From: UBA5336 sp964625835
GTDB lineage: Bacteria > Pseudomonadota > Alphaproteobacteria > Caulobacterales > Hyphomonadaceae
Length of the DNA: 9,282 bases
Assembly: GCA_964625835.1 (NCBI GenBank)
Contig: CAZVES010000099.1
Coordinates: 1 to 9,282 of the forward strand
Direction: 5' to 3'
Shown: positions 1-6,343 of the stretch, in pieces
Layout: the number at the start of each line of letters is the position of its first letter
How positions within the stretch are numbered: the stretch's first letter is position 1
The notes under the pieces: model-generated
What the model was told of the DNA's origin: nothing
The model's input: only the letters and a program-made list of their open reading frames with translations
Database searches by the model: none
Position numbers and translations under genes: made by a program

Positions 1-1130
1 GTAAAGCTGAACAGGTCGCCATTGTGGAACCAGTCGCCGTCCCAGCCAATGTTCCAGCCCTCGACCAGAACGCCGGAAAAGCCGTGCTCGGCAGCAAAGT
101 CGATGTATTTGCGCGTGTTTTCGTTGGTCGCGCCGTGTTTGGGGCCTGAGCCCCAGGTGTAGGTGTTGATGTGCATCCCCCACCAGATGCCGATATACTT
201 GCCCGGCGTGAAATAGGAGACATCGCCCAGCGTGTTGGGCTCATTCAGGTTCAGGTAGATGTCTGAGCCATTGTAAAGGCCGGGAGCGTCTTCGGCGATC
301 TGGATGACCCGCCAGGGCGTGACGAAATCGCCCTCCACATGCACCTTCGAGCCATCGGCGCGCGGTGCGAGGTCGGCCTCCAGCTTGCCGGCCCGGCGCT
401 GGTCCAGCCACATGCCGGCATAATCGACAAGGGCGGCCTCATGGATGGCAATATGGGTGCCCTCGCTGGTGCGCAGGGTCAGCGGCGTGTTGGCGCGCGG
501 GATCTCCGAGACAGGCGTGGTCTTGTAGGTATATTCCAGCCGGTTGAACTCTCCCGCAGGCGTCCACCAGGCCGTGGCATCGCCCGGAACAGTGAACTCG
601 GTGATCTCGTCCACGATCACGCGCGCGCCGGCATTGGCCAACTCGTAGCGAAAGCCCACACCCTCATCGAACACGCGCAGCCGCAGCGTGTAGCCTTCGC
701 CGCTGCCGTCGCTGGCCTCCACACGGGCCACAAGCTCCGAATGACGGTCCACGACCACCCGGCGCTCGCCCCATGGAAGCTCCCAGCTTGTGTCCGTCGC
801 GCCGGTCTCCATGGCGGTGATGACGAGGTTCTCATCCAGGCTCACACCTCTGGCAAACCGCAGCCCGAGCCTCGACGCACCGATCACTTCTTCACCGTCG
901 CGCACCACGCGGTAAGTCGGCTGGCCACCTTCGCTGGAAAGGTGCACGGTGATCCGGCCATCGGGAGATACGGCCTCGGCCATGCCATCGGGCACCGGCG
1001 TGCCCTCGAAATCGACCGGCATGGCCGTCGCCAGCGCGCTGCCGCCGGGAGCGGGCACGGCGCAGGCTGTGCAGAATGCGAGAACACCCAGCGCCAGTCC
1101 GGCGCGAATCCAAGGCTTTGTCTTCGGCAT
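1..1130 (-). CDS. GH97-family alpha-glucosidase, exported, N-terminal part (3' end outside window)
   Basis: This gene reads on the minus strand from an ATG at 1130-1128 and runs off the window edge after 376 full codons; GH97 enzymes are usually about 650-740 residues, so roughly half is visible. GH97 members hydrolyse alpha-glucosidic bonds in maltodextrins (SusB-like) or act on alpha-galactosides. Residues 1-25 form a signal sequence with two cysteines (C20, C23). Neither sits in a good lipobox, so lipidation is uncertain and periplasmic location is more likely. Residues about 50-290 match the N-terminal beta-sandwich. Family-typical motifs follow: IHEAAL near 229, LNLNEP near 293, KYIGIWWGMH near 311, GPKHGAT near 329 and GVLVEGWNIGWDGDW near 353. 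The catalytic glutamates should lie in the missing part. A strong ribosome binding site (AGGGGAGGA, minus strand, 1145-1137) sits 7 nt before the ATG. The gene diverges from the amylase operon. Family assignment is firm; substrate is inferred from the neighbours. Confidence 0.9.
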   Translation of the reverse strand, partial: MPKTKPWIRAGLALGVLAFCTACAVPAPGGSALATAMPVDFEGTPVPDGMAEAVSPDGRITVHLSSEGGQPTYRVVRDGEEVIGASRLGLRFARGVSLDENLVITAMETGATDTSWELPWGERRVVVDRHSELVARVEASDGSGEGYTLRLRVFDEGVGFRYELANAGARVIVDEITEFTVPGDATAWWTPAGEFNRLEYTYKTTPVSEIPRANTPLTLRTSEGTHIAIHEAALVDYAGMWLDQRRAGKLEADLAPRADGSKVHVEGDFVTPWRVIQIAEDAPGLYNGSDIYLNLNEPNTLGDVSYFTPGKYIGIWWGMHINTYTWGSGPKHGATNENTRKYIDFAAEHGFSGVLVEGWNIGWDGDWFHNGDLFSF

Positions 1131-1198
1131 GAACAGTCCTCCCCTTTGGCGGCCACTCGGGCGGACCGCTCATCATTGCAGCGATGATCGCCTCGACT

Positions 1199-1212
1199 GC
1201 AATTTCCTGCAA
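1199..1212 (-). repeat. TTGC direct repeat (10-bp period) facing the GH97 gene
   Basis: On the plus strand GCAA occurs at 1199-1202 and again at 1209-1212, that is two TTGC cores on the minus strand exactly 10 bp apart. The proximal core begins 72 nt upstream of the GH97 start codon. The same arrangement, in the orientation of transcription, occurs upstream of the amylase and receptor genes, so it is a candidate regulator-binding site. Confidence 0.55.
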
Positions 1213-1342
1213 GTGTTTTTTGGTTTTCGACGCCATCGGATTCAGGTTGCCATCATGGTGTCATCCCGGGCTGTGTATATAAGACAGGGCAATATTGCGG
1301 AAATGCAGTCGGTCGGACTTGCGGCTATCAGATTTCCGTGAT

Positions 1343-1366
1343 TTGAATCGCGTTGCAAAAAATTGC
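1343..1366 (+). repeat. TTGC direct repeat (10-bp period) facing the amylase operon
   Basis: TTGC cores lie at 1353-1356 and 1363-1366, separated by an A-rich hexamer, and a degenerate TTGA sits one period upstream at 1343-1346. The proximal core begins 73 nt before the amylase ATG, matching the 72 nt seen on the GH97 side. The element may overlap the -35 region and directly abuts the inverted repeat at 1365-1380. Confidence 0.55.
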
Positions 1367-1380
1367 GCAGTTCTCTGCGC
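1365..1380. repeat. Perfect 6-bp inverted repeat upstream of amylase
   Basis: GCGCAG (1365-1370), a TTCT spacer and CTGCGC (1375-1380) form a perfect inverted repeat. It overlaps the last TTGC core and precedes the possible -10 at 1387-1394. It could be an operator half-site pair, or a tetraloop hairpin if transcription begins upstream. No T-run follows, so it is not a terminator. Confidence 0.4.
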
Positions 1381-1435
1381 GCCCGCGCTAAAAGATCCGT
1401 AAAGCGGCCCGGCGCGCACTGGAGGGAGAGACGTC

Positions 1436-3328
1436 ATGGGTATCAGGCGCGCATGGATTCGCAGTCTCGGGCTCGCTGCGGCCCTTGTGATAGGCGGTTG
1501 CGCCGCCGTGGCCGACCAGCCGGCGGTGTCCGCCACACCGCTCCCGCCCTTGTCGCCGGTGGGTGAGCGCCTGCCGCAGGACGAGATCATCTATTTCGTG
1601 ATGCCCGACCGGTTCGATAACGGTGACACGTCAAATGACCTCGGCGGACTGGAAGGCGACCGGCTCGTGACCGGCTTTGATCCCACAAACAATGGTTTTT
1701 TCCATGGCGGCGACCTCATCGGCCTGACCAGCCAGCTCGACTATATTCAGGGGCTTGGCGCCACCGCGATCTGGCTGACCCCGATCTTCGAGAACAAGCC
1801 CGTGCAGGGCCCGCCCGGGGCGGAATCGGCCGGCTATCATGGCTACTGGATCACGGACTTCCTGAACGTCGATCCCCATCTCGGCACGCGCGAGGACTTC
1901 AAGGCCTTTGTCGACGCCGCCCATGCGCGCGGAATGAAGGTCTACATGGACATCATCACCAACCACACTGCCGACGTCATCCAGTATGCCGAGTGCGGCA
2001 CGGCGGCGGCGCTGGGCGACTCCCGGCCGGGCTCAGACTGCCCCTATCGCAGCCTCGGCGACTATCCCTGGACCAGGCGCGGCGGCGCGGGTGGCGAGGC
2101 GATCAATGACGGCTTCCTGGGTGTCGATCCGCGCCACATGACGGCGGAGAACTTCGCCCGGCTCACCGACACGAACTACGCCTACACGATCGAGGTGCCC
2201 GAGGCCGAAGCGGATGTGAAGAACCCGGCCTGGCTGAACGACCCGATCCACTACCACAATCGCGGCCACACCAGCTTTGAGGGCGAAAGCTCGCGCATGG
2301 GCGACTTTGCCGGCCTCGACGACCTGATGACCGAGAGCCCCTTCGTGGTGCAGGGCATGATCGAGATCTACAAGCAGTGGATCACCGATTTCCGCGTTGA
2401 CGGCTTCCGCATCGACACGGCCAAGCATGTGAACCCTGAATTCTGGCAGGTCTTCATCCCCGCCATCGAGGCCCACGCAAAGGCCGAGGGCATCGACCAT
2501 TTCCACATCTTTGGAGAGGTCTATGAGTTTGATCCGGGCCAGCTCGCCAAGTTCACCACCTATGATGGCATCCCGACCGTGCTGGACTTTGCCTTCCAGG
2601 GCGCTGTGCGCGGCGTGGTCGCCGAGGGCCAGCCCGCACGCACGCTGGAGCGCCTGTTCGAGGCCGACAAGGTGTATGAGGGCGGCGAGGCGACGGGCCT
2701 GCAACTGCCGACCTTCCTGGGCAATCATGACATGGGCCGCTTTGCCCAGTTCGTGCGTGAGGCCGATCCGGCCATTTCCGAACAGGATGCGCTCGCCAGG
2801 CTGAAGCTCGCCCATGCCAAGATGATGTTCCTGCGCGGCGTGCCGACCATCTATTATGGCGACGAGCAGGGCTTTGTCTCCGATGGCGGGGACCGCCCGG
2901 CCCGGGAAAACATGTTCGCCAGCCAGGTCGCCGACTATAATGACAATGAGCTGATCGGCACCGATGCGACCACGGCGCAGCGCAATTTCGACACCACCCA
3001 CCCGCTCTACACGGCGATCCGCGAGATGGCCGCCGTGCGCCAGTCCCATGCGGCCCTGCGCCATGGCCTGCAGACCGTGCGGTATTCGGGCCGGGAGGAT
3101 GGTGTGTTCATCGTCTCGCGCTTTGACGAGGCGGCGGGCCGGGAATATGTGATCGGCTTCAATGCCGGCGATGCTGCGATGGATGTCAGCATTGCCGTCG
3201 ATGCCCGCGCGGGGCGCTGGTCGGCGGCAATCGGGCGTTGCCAGCGCGAATCTGCTGCGCCAGGAGCTTACACCATGAACCTTCCCGCATATGGATATGT
3301 GGTCTGCCATGCAGACCTGATGGAGTAG
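1436..3328 (+). CDS. Outer-membrane/periplasmic lipoprotein alpha-amylase, GH13 family
   Basis: This 630-residue protein should cleave internal alpha-1,4 bonds of starch or maltodextrins outside the cytoplasm. Residues 1-22 are a lipoprotein signal peptide with lipobox IGGC and lipidated Cys22. The (beta/alpha)8 barrel carries the four GH13 regions: DIITNH (D172, N176, H177), GFRIDTAKH (R325, nucleophile D327, K330, H331), FGEVYE (acid/base E361) and NHD (N430, H431, D432). Two cysteine pairs close in sequence (C187/C202 and C602/C624) could form disulfides, which fits an exported enzyme. A C-terminal beta domain occupies roughly the last 100 residues. The ATG at 1436 is supported by GGAGGGAGAG at 1421-1430. 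It is the first gene of the operon; the next starts 5 bp after its stop. All catalytic residues are present. GH13 assignment is firm, but exact specificity (amylase, cyclomaltodextrinase or neopullulanase) cannot be settled by eye. Confidence 0.93.
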   Translation: MGIRRAWIRSLGLAAALVIGGCAAVADQPAVSATPLPPLSPVGERLPQDEIIYFVMPDRFDNGDTSNDLGGLEGDRLVTGFDPTNNGFFHGGDLIGLTSQLDYIQGLGATAIWLTPIFENKPVQGPPGAESAGYHGYWITDFLNVDPHLGTREDFKAFVDAAHARGMKVYMDIITNHTADVIQYAECGTAAALGDSRPGSDCPYRSLGDYPWTRRGGAGGEAINDGFLGVDPRHMTAENFARLTDTNYAYTIEVPEAEADVKNPAWLNDPIHYHNRGHTSFEGESSRMGDFAGLDDLMTESPFVVQGMIEIYKQWITDFRVDGFRIDTAKHVNPEFWQVFIPAIEAHAKAEGIDHFHIFGEVYEFDPGQLAKFTTYDGIPTVLDFAFQGAVRGVVAEGQPARTLERLFEADKVYEGGEATGLQLPTFLGNHDMGRFAQFVREADPAISEQDALARLKLAHAKMMFLRGVPTIYYGDEQGFVSDGGDRPARENMFASQVADYNDNELIGTDATTAQRNFDTTHPLYTAIREMAAVRQSHAALRHGLQTVRYSGREDGVFIVSRFDEAAGREYVIGFNAGDAAMDVSIAVDARAGRWSAAIGRCQRESAAPGAYTMNLPAYGYVVCHADLME

Positions 3329-3336
3329 GGCCATTG
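3322..3336 (+). promoter_or_regulatory. Ribosome binding site and TTG start of the second operon gene
   Basis: GGAG (3322-3325) and AGGG (3327-3330) straddle the amylase TAG stop (3326-3328) and lie just before TTG at 3334-3336. No in-frame ATG exists between here and the conserved WWKGAVIYQ motif, and the next in-frame GTG falls inside that motif. TTG is therefore the best start. Overlap of this site with the preceding stop suggests translational coupling. Confidence 0.6.
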
Positions 3337-5031
3337 GGTACGATCTTTTCCGAACGTCCGGGCGCCTCTGGAGCGGTCGCGAACCCTGCCGGGACGAGCC
3401 AGGAGCCCTGGTGGAAGGGCGCTGTGATCTATCAGGTCTACCCCCGCAGCTTCCGGGACACGACCGGCAATGGCGTCGGTGACCTTCGCGGTATCCTTGA
3501 GGGCCTCGGCCACATTGCAGACCTTGGCGTGGATGCGGTTTGGCTGTCGCCCTTCTTTACCTCGCCCATGGCCGATTACGGATATGACGTGGCCGATTAC
3601 CGGAGTGTCGACCCGATTTTCGGCACGCTTGAGGATTTCGATGCGGTGATCGAGCGCGCCCACGGCCTCGGGCTGAAGGTGATCATCGACCAGGTCTACA
3701 GCCACACTTCGGACCAGCATGACTGGTTCAGGGCCTCGCGCGCCTCGCGGCACGGCGAAATGGCGGACTGGTATGTCTGGGAAGACGCACGCCCCGACGG
3801 GTCGCCGCCGTCCAACTGGCAGTCGGTTTTTGGCGGGCCGGCCTGGGAGTGGGATGCCCGGCGTAAGCAGTATTACCTCCACAACTTCCTGAAAGAGCAG
3901 CCCCAGCTCAATGTGCACAATCCGAAAGTCCAGGAAGCCCTGCTGGATGTCGCCCGCTTCTGGATGGACCGCGGCGTGGACGGGTTCCGACTCGATGCCA
4001 TCAACTTTGCCATGCACAACCGGGCGCTGACCGACAATCCGCCATCGGGCTTGCCCATGGAGAAGGTGACGCGTCCCTTCGACATGCAGCGCCACGTCCA
4101 CAACCAGAGCCAGCCGGAGATCCCGGCCTTCCTTGAGCGCATTCGCGCCCTGCTCGACAGTTATGGGACCTGTTTTACCGTGGCCGAGGTGGGTGGTCCG
4201 GCGCCACTGGCGGAGATGAAGCTTTTCACCGAGGGCGAAACGCGGCTGAATTCTGCCTACAGCTTCGACTTCCTGTACGCCGAGGACATCACGCCCGCGC
4301 GCGTGAAAGCCTCGCTTTCGGATTGGAGCGGGGCGCCCGGCGAAGGCTGGCCCAGCTGGGCCTTTTCAAACCATGACGCGCCGCGCGCGGTCTCCCGCTG
4401 GGCCGGGGCACACGACACCGCCCAGGTCTCCCGGCTGCTGTCTCTCCTCCTGCTCAGCCTGCGGGGCAATGCCTTCATCTACCAGGGCGAGGAACTGGGC
4501 CTGCCCCAGGCCAATGTCCCATTCGAATCGCTGAAGGATCCGGAGGCCATTTCCAACTGGCCCCACACGCTCGGACGCGATGGCGCGCGCACCCCGTTTC
4601 CCTGGGCGGGGCAAGCGGCCGCGGCAGGATTTTCCGCAACCGAAGAGACCTGGTTGCCGATGGACCCGGCCCATGGCGCGCTGGCAGTGGACCGACAGTC
4701 CGCCGATCCGGGCTCGTGCCTGGAAGTGACGCGCCAGCTGATTGCAGTTCGAAAAGCGTCCGCTGCACTGACCCGTGGCGCGCATGAATTCATGCTTGCG
4801 CCTGGCCCGGTTCTTGCGTTTCAGCGTTCCGGCGAAGACCGCCTTGGTGTGCGCGAGGAGGTCATCTGTGTTTTCAATCTTGGCAACGGGCCCGTCGACT
4901 GGACGCCGCCCGGTGCGGAAGGCTTCGAATTGCTGGCCAGCCATCGCGGGCGGGCCTCTGGCGCACTTCCCGGCCGGCTTGCGCCGTGGGAAGGTTACTG
5001 GGCGCGAAGGACTGACCTGGGGGCGGGCTGA
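3334..5031 (+). CDS. Cytoplasmic alpha-glucosidase, GH13 family (GH13_23-like)
   Basis: This 565-residue enzyme should release glucose from the non-reducing end of maltose and maltodextrins in the cytoplasm, since no signal peptide or membrane segment is visible. After an unconserved leader of about 25 residues, the barrel opens with WWKGAVIYQVYPRSF. GH13 regions are DQVYSHTS (D119, H124), GVDGFRLD (R219, nucleophile D221), TVAEVGG (acid/base E285) and FSNHD (N346, H347, D348). The DQV-SHTSDQH form of region I and the NSAYSFDF stretch are typical of proteobacterial alpha-glucosidases such as the Halomonas and Xanthomonas GH13_23 enzymes, as I recall those families. The start is TTG at 3334, with a Shine-Dalgarno overlapping the amylase stop. 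Its TGA stop shares one base with the regulator's ATG. All catalytic residues are intact. Oligo-1,6-glucosidase activity is an alternative. Confidence 0.92.
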   Translation: MGTIFSERPGASGAVANPAGTSQEPWWKGAVIYQVYPRSFRDTTGNGVGDLRGILEGLGHIADLGVDAVWLSPFFTSPMADYGYDVADYRSVDPIFGTLEDFDAVIERAHGLGLKVIIDQVYSHTSDQHDWFRASRASRHGEMADWYVWEDARPDGSPPSNWQSVFGGPAWEWDARRKQYYLHNFLKEQPQLNVHNPKVQEALLDVARFWMDRGVDGFRLDAINFAMHNRALTDNPPSGLPMEKVTRPFDMQRHVHNQSQPEIPAFLERIRALLDSYGTCFTVAEVGGPAPLAEMKLFTEGETRLNSAYSFDFLYAEDITPARVKASLSDWSGAPGEGWPSWAFSNHDAPRAVSRWAGAHDTAQVSRLLSLLLLSLRGNAFIYQGEELGLPQANVPFESLKDPEAISNWPHTLGRDGARTPFPWAGQAAAAGFSATEETWLPMDPAHGALAVDRQSADPGSCLEVTRQLIAVRKASAALTRGAHEFMLAPGPVLAFQRSGEDRLGVREEVICVFNLGNGPVDWTPPGAEGFELLASHRGRASGALPGRLAPWEGYWARRTDLGAG

Positions 5032-6059
5032 TGGCTGATGACCTGAATGCGAAACGGCGCAATGTGCGCCTCGAAGATCTGGCCCAGCAGGCGGGCGTTT
5101 CGATTTCCACAGTGTCGCGGGCGCTGAATGACAGCCCGGCCGTCAACCGGCGCACCAAGCAGGCGATCTGGAAACTCGCGCGCGAACTCGACTACCCCTT
5201 CCGTCGCCATATGCCGACCGGGCCCATCGGGGCCGAAGCGACGATTGCCATCGTGGTTCCCCAGCCCCAGGCCCGCGACGCCCAGATCTATGATCCCTTC
5301 TTTTTCGAGCTTCTCTCGGGCATTGGCGAGGCCGCCCGCGAGCGCAAGTGTGATGTCCTGATCAGTCACATCGCCCCGACGAGCTATGACGACCTGTCCT
5401 TTGCCATGGCCACGAGCCGGGCCAATGGCGTGATCTTCATCGGCCAGTCGAGCCTGCACAACGAGTTCAACCGCCTTGCCGCGGCCGAAGAGCGTTTCGT
5501 GGTGTGGGGGGCGGAACTGCCCGACCAGGATTATTGCTCCGTGGGCAGTGACAACATCCAGGGCGGGCGGCGTGCGGGTGCGCACCTGACCCGGCTTGGT
5601 CGCAAGCGGATCGTTTTCCTTGGTGACACTGAAGCACCCGAAGCCATGCAGCGCTATCGCGGCTATGTCCAGGCGCTGGAGGGCGCCGGGCTGGCGGTCG
5701 AGTCAGACCTGGTGGTGCCGGCCCATTTCGAGATCGAGTCCGGCGAAGCGGCCGTCGACAGCCTGATCGAGACCGGCATCGGCTTTGACGGGCTGGTGGC
5801 CGCCAGCGACCTGATCGCCATCGGCGCTGTGCGCGCCATACTGCGCCACGGCCTGCGGGTGCCCGAGGATGTCTCGGTTGTCGGCTATGACAATGTCCCC
5901 TTCAGCCGCTATGCGCGGCCCTCCCTGACAACCATTTCCCAGGACACCGAGACGGCCGGGCGCGTGCTCGTGTCGAAGCTGCTCGATTCGCTTGGCCAGA
6001 TGAGCCGGTCAGAGCGCACCTCGACGGACCTGATTGTGCGCGAATCCTGCGGTGCATGA
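5031..6059 (+). CDS. LacI-family transcriptional regulator
   Basis: This 342-residue protein is a sugar-responsive DNA-binding regulator, probably a repressor of the surrounding genes that is relieved by maltose or a maltodextrin (inferred from context). The LacI-type helix-turn-helix covers residues 13-36 (LEDLAQQAGVSISTVSRALN), with Ile25-Ser26 at the specificity positions equivalent to LacI Tyr17-Gln18. The periplasmic-binding-protein-like effector domain runs from about 71 to 342, with VGSDNIQGGRRAG near 171, AASDLIAIGAVRA near 258 and VGYDNVPFSRYARPSLTTI near 284. The linker (residues 55-66) has normal length but lacks the family's N..AR.L hinge-helix motif and contains Pro62, Gly64 and Pro65. 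Its ATG overlaps the alpha-glucosidase stop by one base, so it is co-transcribed and probably autoregulated with its enzymes. Family is certain; ligand and sign of regulation are inferred. Confidence 0.93.
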   Translation: MADDLNAKRRNVRLEDLAQQAGVSISTVSRALNDSPAVNRRTKQAIWKLARELDYPFRRHMPTGPIGAEATIAIVVPQPQARDAQIYDPFFFELLSGIGEAARERKCDVLISHIAPTSYDDLSFAMATSRANGVIFIGQSSLHNEFNRLAAAEERFVVWGAELPDQDYCSVGSDNIQGGRRAGAHLTRLGRKRIVFLGDTEAPEAMQRYRGYVQALEGAGLAVESDLVVPAHFEIESGEAAVDSLIETGIGFDGLVAASDLIAIGAVRAILRHGLRVPEDVSVVGYDNVPFSRYARPSLTTISQDTETAGRVLVSKLLDSLGQMSRSERTSTDLIVRESCGA

Positions 6060-6070
6060 GCTCGCCCGCA

Positions 6071-6101
6071 GGGTGTGATGTGTAGGAAATATGTCACACC
6101 C
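6071..6101 (+). terminator. Long RNA hairpin after the regulator gene, without T-run
   Basis: GGGTGTGA (6071-6078) pairs perfectly with TCACACCC (6094-6101). In plus-strand RNA the pairing continues inward with U-G, G-U, U-A, G-U and U-A pairs, giving a 13-bp stem and an AGGAA loop (6084-6088). The three wobble pairs work only in plus-strand RNA, which favours an RNA structure over a DNA operator. It begins 11 nt after the LacI stop. No U-tract follows, so it may be a 3'-end stabiliser or a leaky or factor-assisted terminator rather than a classical intrinsic one. Confidence 0.5.
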
Positions 6102-6112
6102 GCTCGGATTCT

Positions 6113-6126
6113 TTGCAAAAAGTTGC
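6113..6126 (+). repeat. TTGC direct repeat (distal, 10-bp period) upstream of the receptor gene
   Basis: TTGC cores at 6113-6116 and 6123-6126 are separated by AAAAAG, almost identical to the AAAAAA spacer of the pair upstream of amylase (1353-1366). A GATTC site (6107-6111) immediately precedes it, as GAATC (1345-1349) precedes the amylase pair. It lies about 230 bp before the receptor start, just behind the regulator gene. Confidence 0.5.
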
Positions 6127-6161
6127 AGATAACCGCGTCCGCACGCCACGTCGGGCGGCAG

Positions 6162-6225
6162 AAAACATGAAAAATGCGGGTTTTTCGCTGAAAAAGAGCG
6201 TTTTGCACTGCACAAAACCGGTTTT
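6162..6225. other. Phased A/T tracts, probable intrinsically curved DNA
   Basis: Runs of four or five A or T lie at 6162-6165, 6170-6174, 6181-6185, 6191-6195, 6201-6204, 6214-6217 and 6222-6225. Their centres are mostly 9-11 bp apart, close to the helical repeat, which is the classical arrangement for intrinsic DNA bending. Curvature is inferred and not measured. Confidence 0.45.
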
Positions 6226-6226
6226 G
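6213..6226. promoter_or_regulatory. Candidate LacI-family operator (perfect 14-bp palindrome)
   Basis: CAAAACCGGTTTTG is a perfect palindrome. Allowing one mismatch on each arm, it extends to GC...GC over 6210-6229, so 18 of 20 positions are symmetric. The central CG flanked by AAC/GTT matches the general form of LacI-family operators (AAnCGnTT core). It lies 130 bp before the receptor start codon and 154 bp after the end of the LacI-family gene, making that protein the obvious candidate binder. No equally good copy was found in 1131-1435. Confidence 0.6.
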
Positions 6227-6291
6227 CGCGAAGAATGTACATGCGAATTGGCGGCTGCCCACGAATTAGGTAGTTGTAAGCCACCCCTGTT

Positions 6292-6315
6292 TTGCAGTAA
6301 TTTGCGAGAAGTTGC
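6292..6315 (+). repeat. TTGC triple direct repeat (10-bp period) facing the receptor gene
   Basis: TTGC occurs at 6292-6295, 6302-6305 and 6312-6315, three tandem decamers in perfect 10-bp register with purine/A-rich spacers. The last core starts 44 nt before the GTG start. This is the most regular copy of the motif found upstream of every transcription unit in the window. Confidence 0.6.
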
Positions 6316-6343
6316 AAAGCTCAACAGAGCGGCACGAGTGTTC

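Larger units (their letters stand above)
1131..1435. promoter_or_regulatory. Divergent intergenic control region between GH97 gene and amylase operon
   Basis: These 305 bp hold no convincing gene and must contain both divergent promoters. Visible elements are a TTGC direct repeat facing each gene (annotated separately), a perfect 10-bp palindrome GCAATATTGC at 1289-1298, an A/T-rich TATATAA at 1276-1282, an imperfect palindrome at 1172-1188 (ATCAT/ATGAT arms) in the GH97 leader and a perfect GCGCAG/CTGCGC inverted repeat at 1365-1380. GCTAAAAG at 1387-1394 resembles the Caulobacter-type -10 (GCTANAWC), with a TTGCGC at 1363-1368 as a possible, rather distant -35. Two GANTC sites, the CcrM methylation motif of this bacterial group, lie at 1239-1243 and 1345-1349. 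The amylase ribosome binding site (GGAGGGAGAG) is at 1421-1430. Promoter placement is a guess from motifs. Confidence 0.7.

Noticed and set aside
339..1187. Plus-strand open frame of 282 codons opposite the GH97 gene
   Set aside because: It is the complement of a clearly coding GH97 frame, has no family motifs and no convincing ribosome binding site; long antisense frames are expected in GC-rich DNA.
1172..1188. Imperfect palindrome ATCAT...ATGAT in the GH97 leader
   Set aside because: Only five clean base pairs with a central 7-nt region and no matching copy elsewhere; too weak to call an operator or riboswitch.
1345..1349. GANTC (CcrM) sites next to TTGC repeats at 1345-1349 and 6107-6111 as a cell-cycle control signal
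   Set aside because: GANTC is expected about once per 300 bp at this composition, so two nearby sites are not evidence of GcrA/CcrM regulation on their own.
2033..3334. Minus-strand open frame of 433 codons opposite the amylase
   Set aside because: It shadows a GH13 gene with all catalytic motifs intact, and its translation shows no recognisable domain.
6074..6098. TGTGA...TCACA resembling a CRP/FNR-type site
   Set aside because: The arms are 15 bp apart instead of about 6 bp, and the inner wobble pairing fits an RNA hairpin better.
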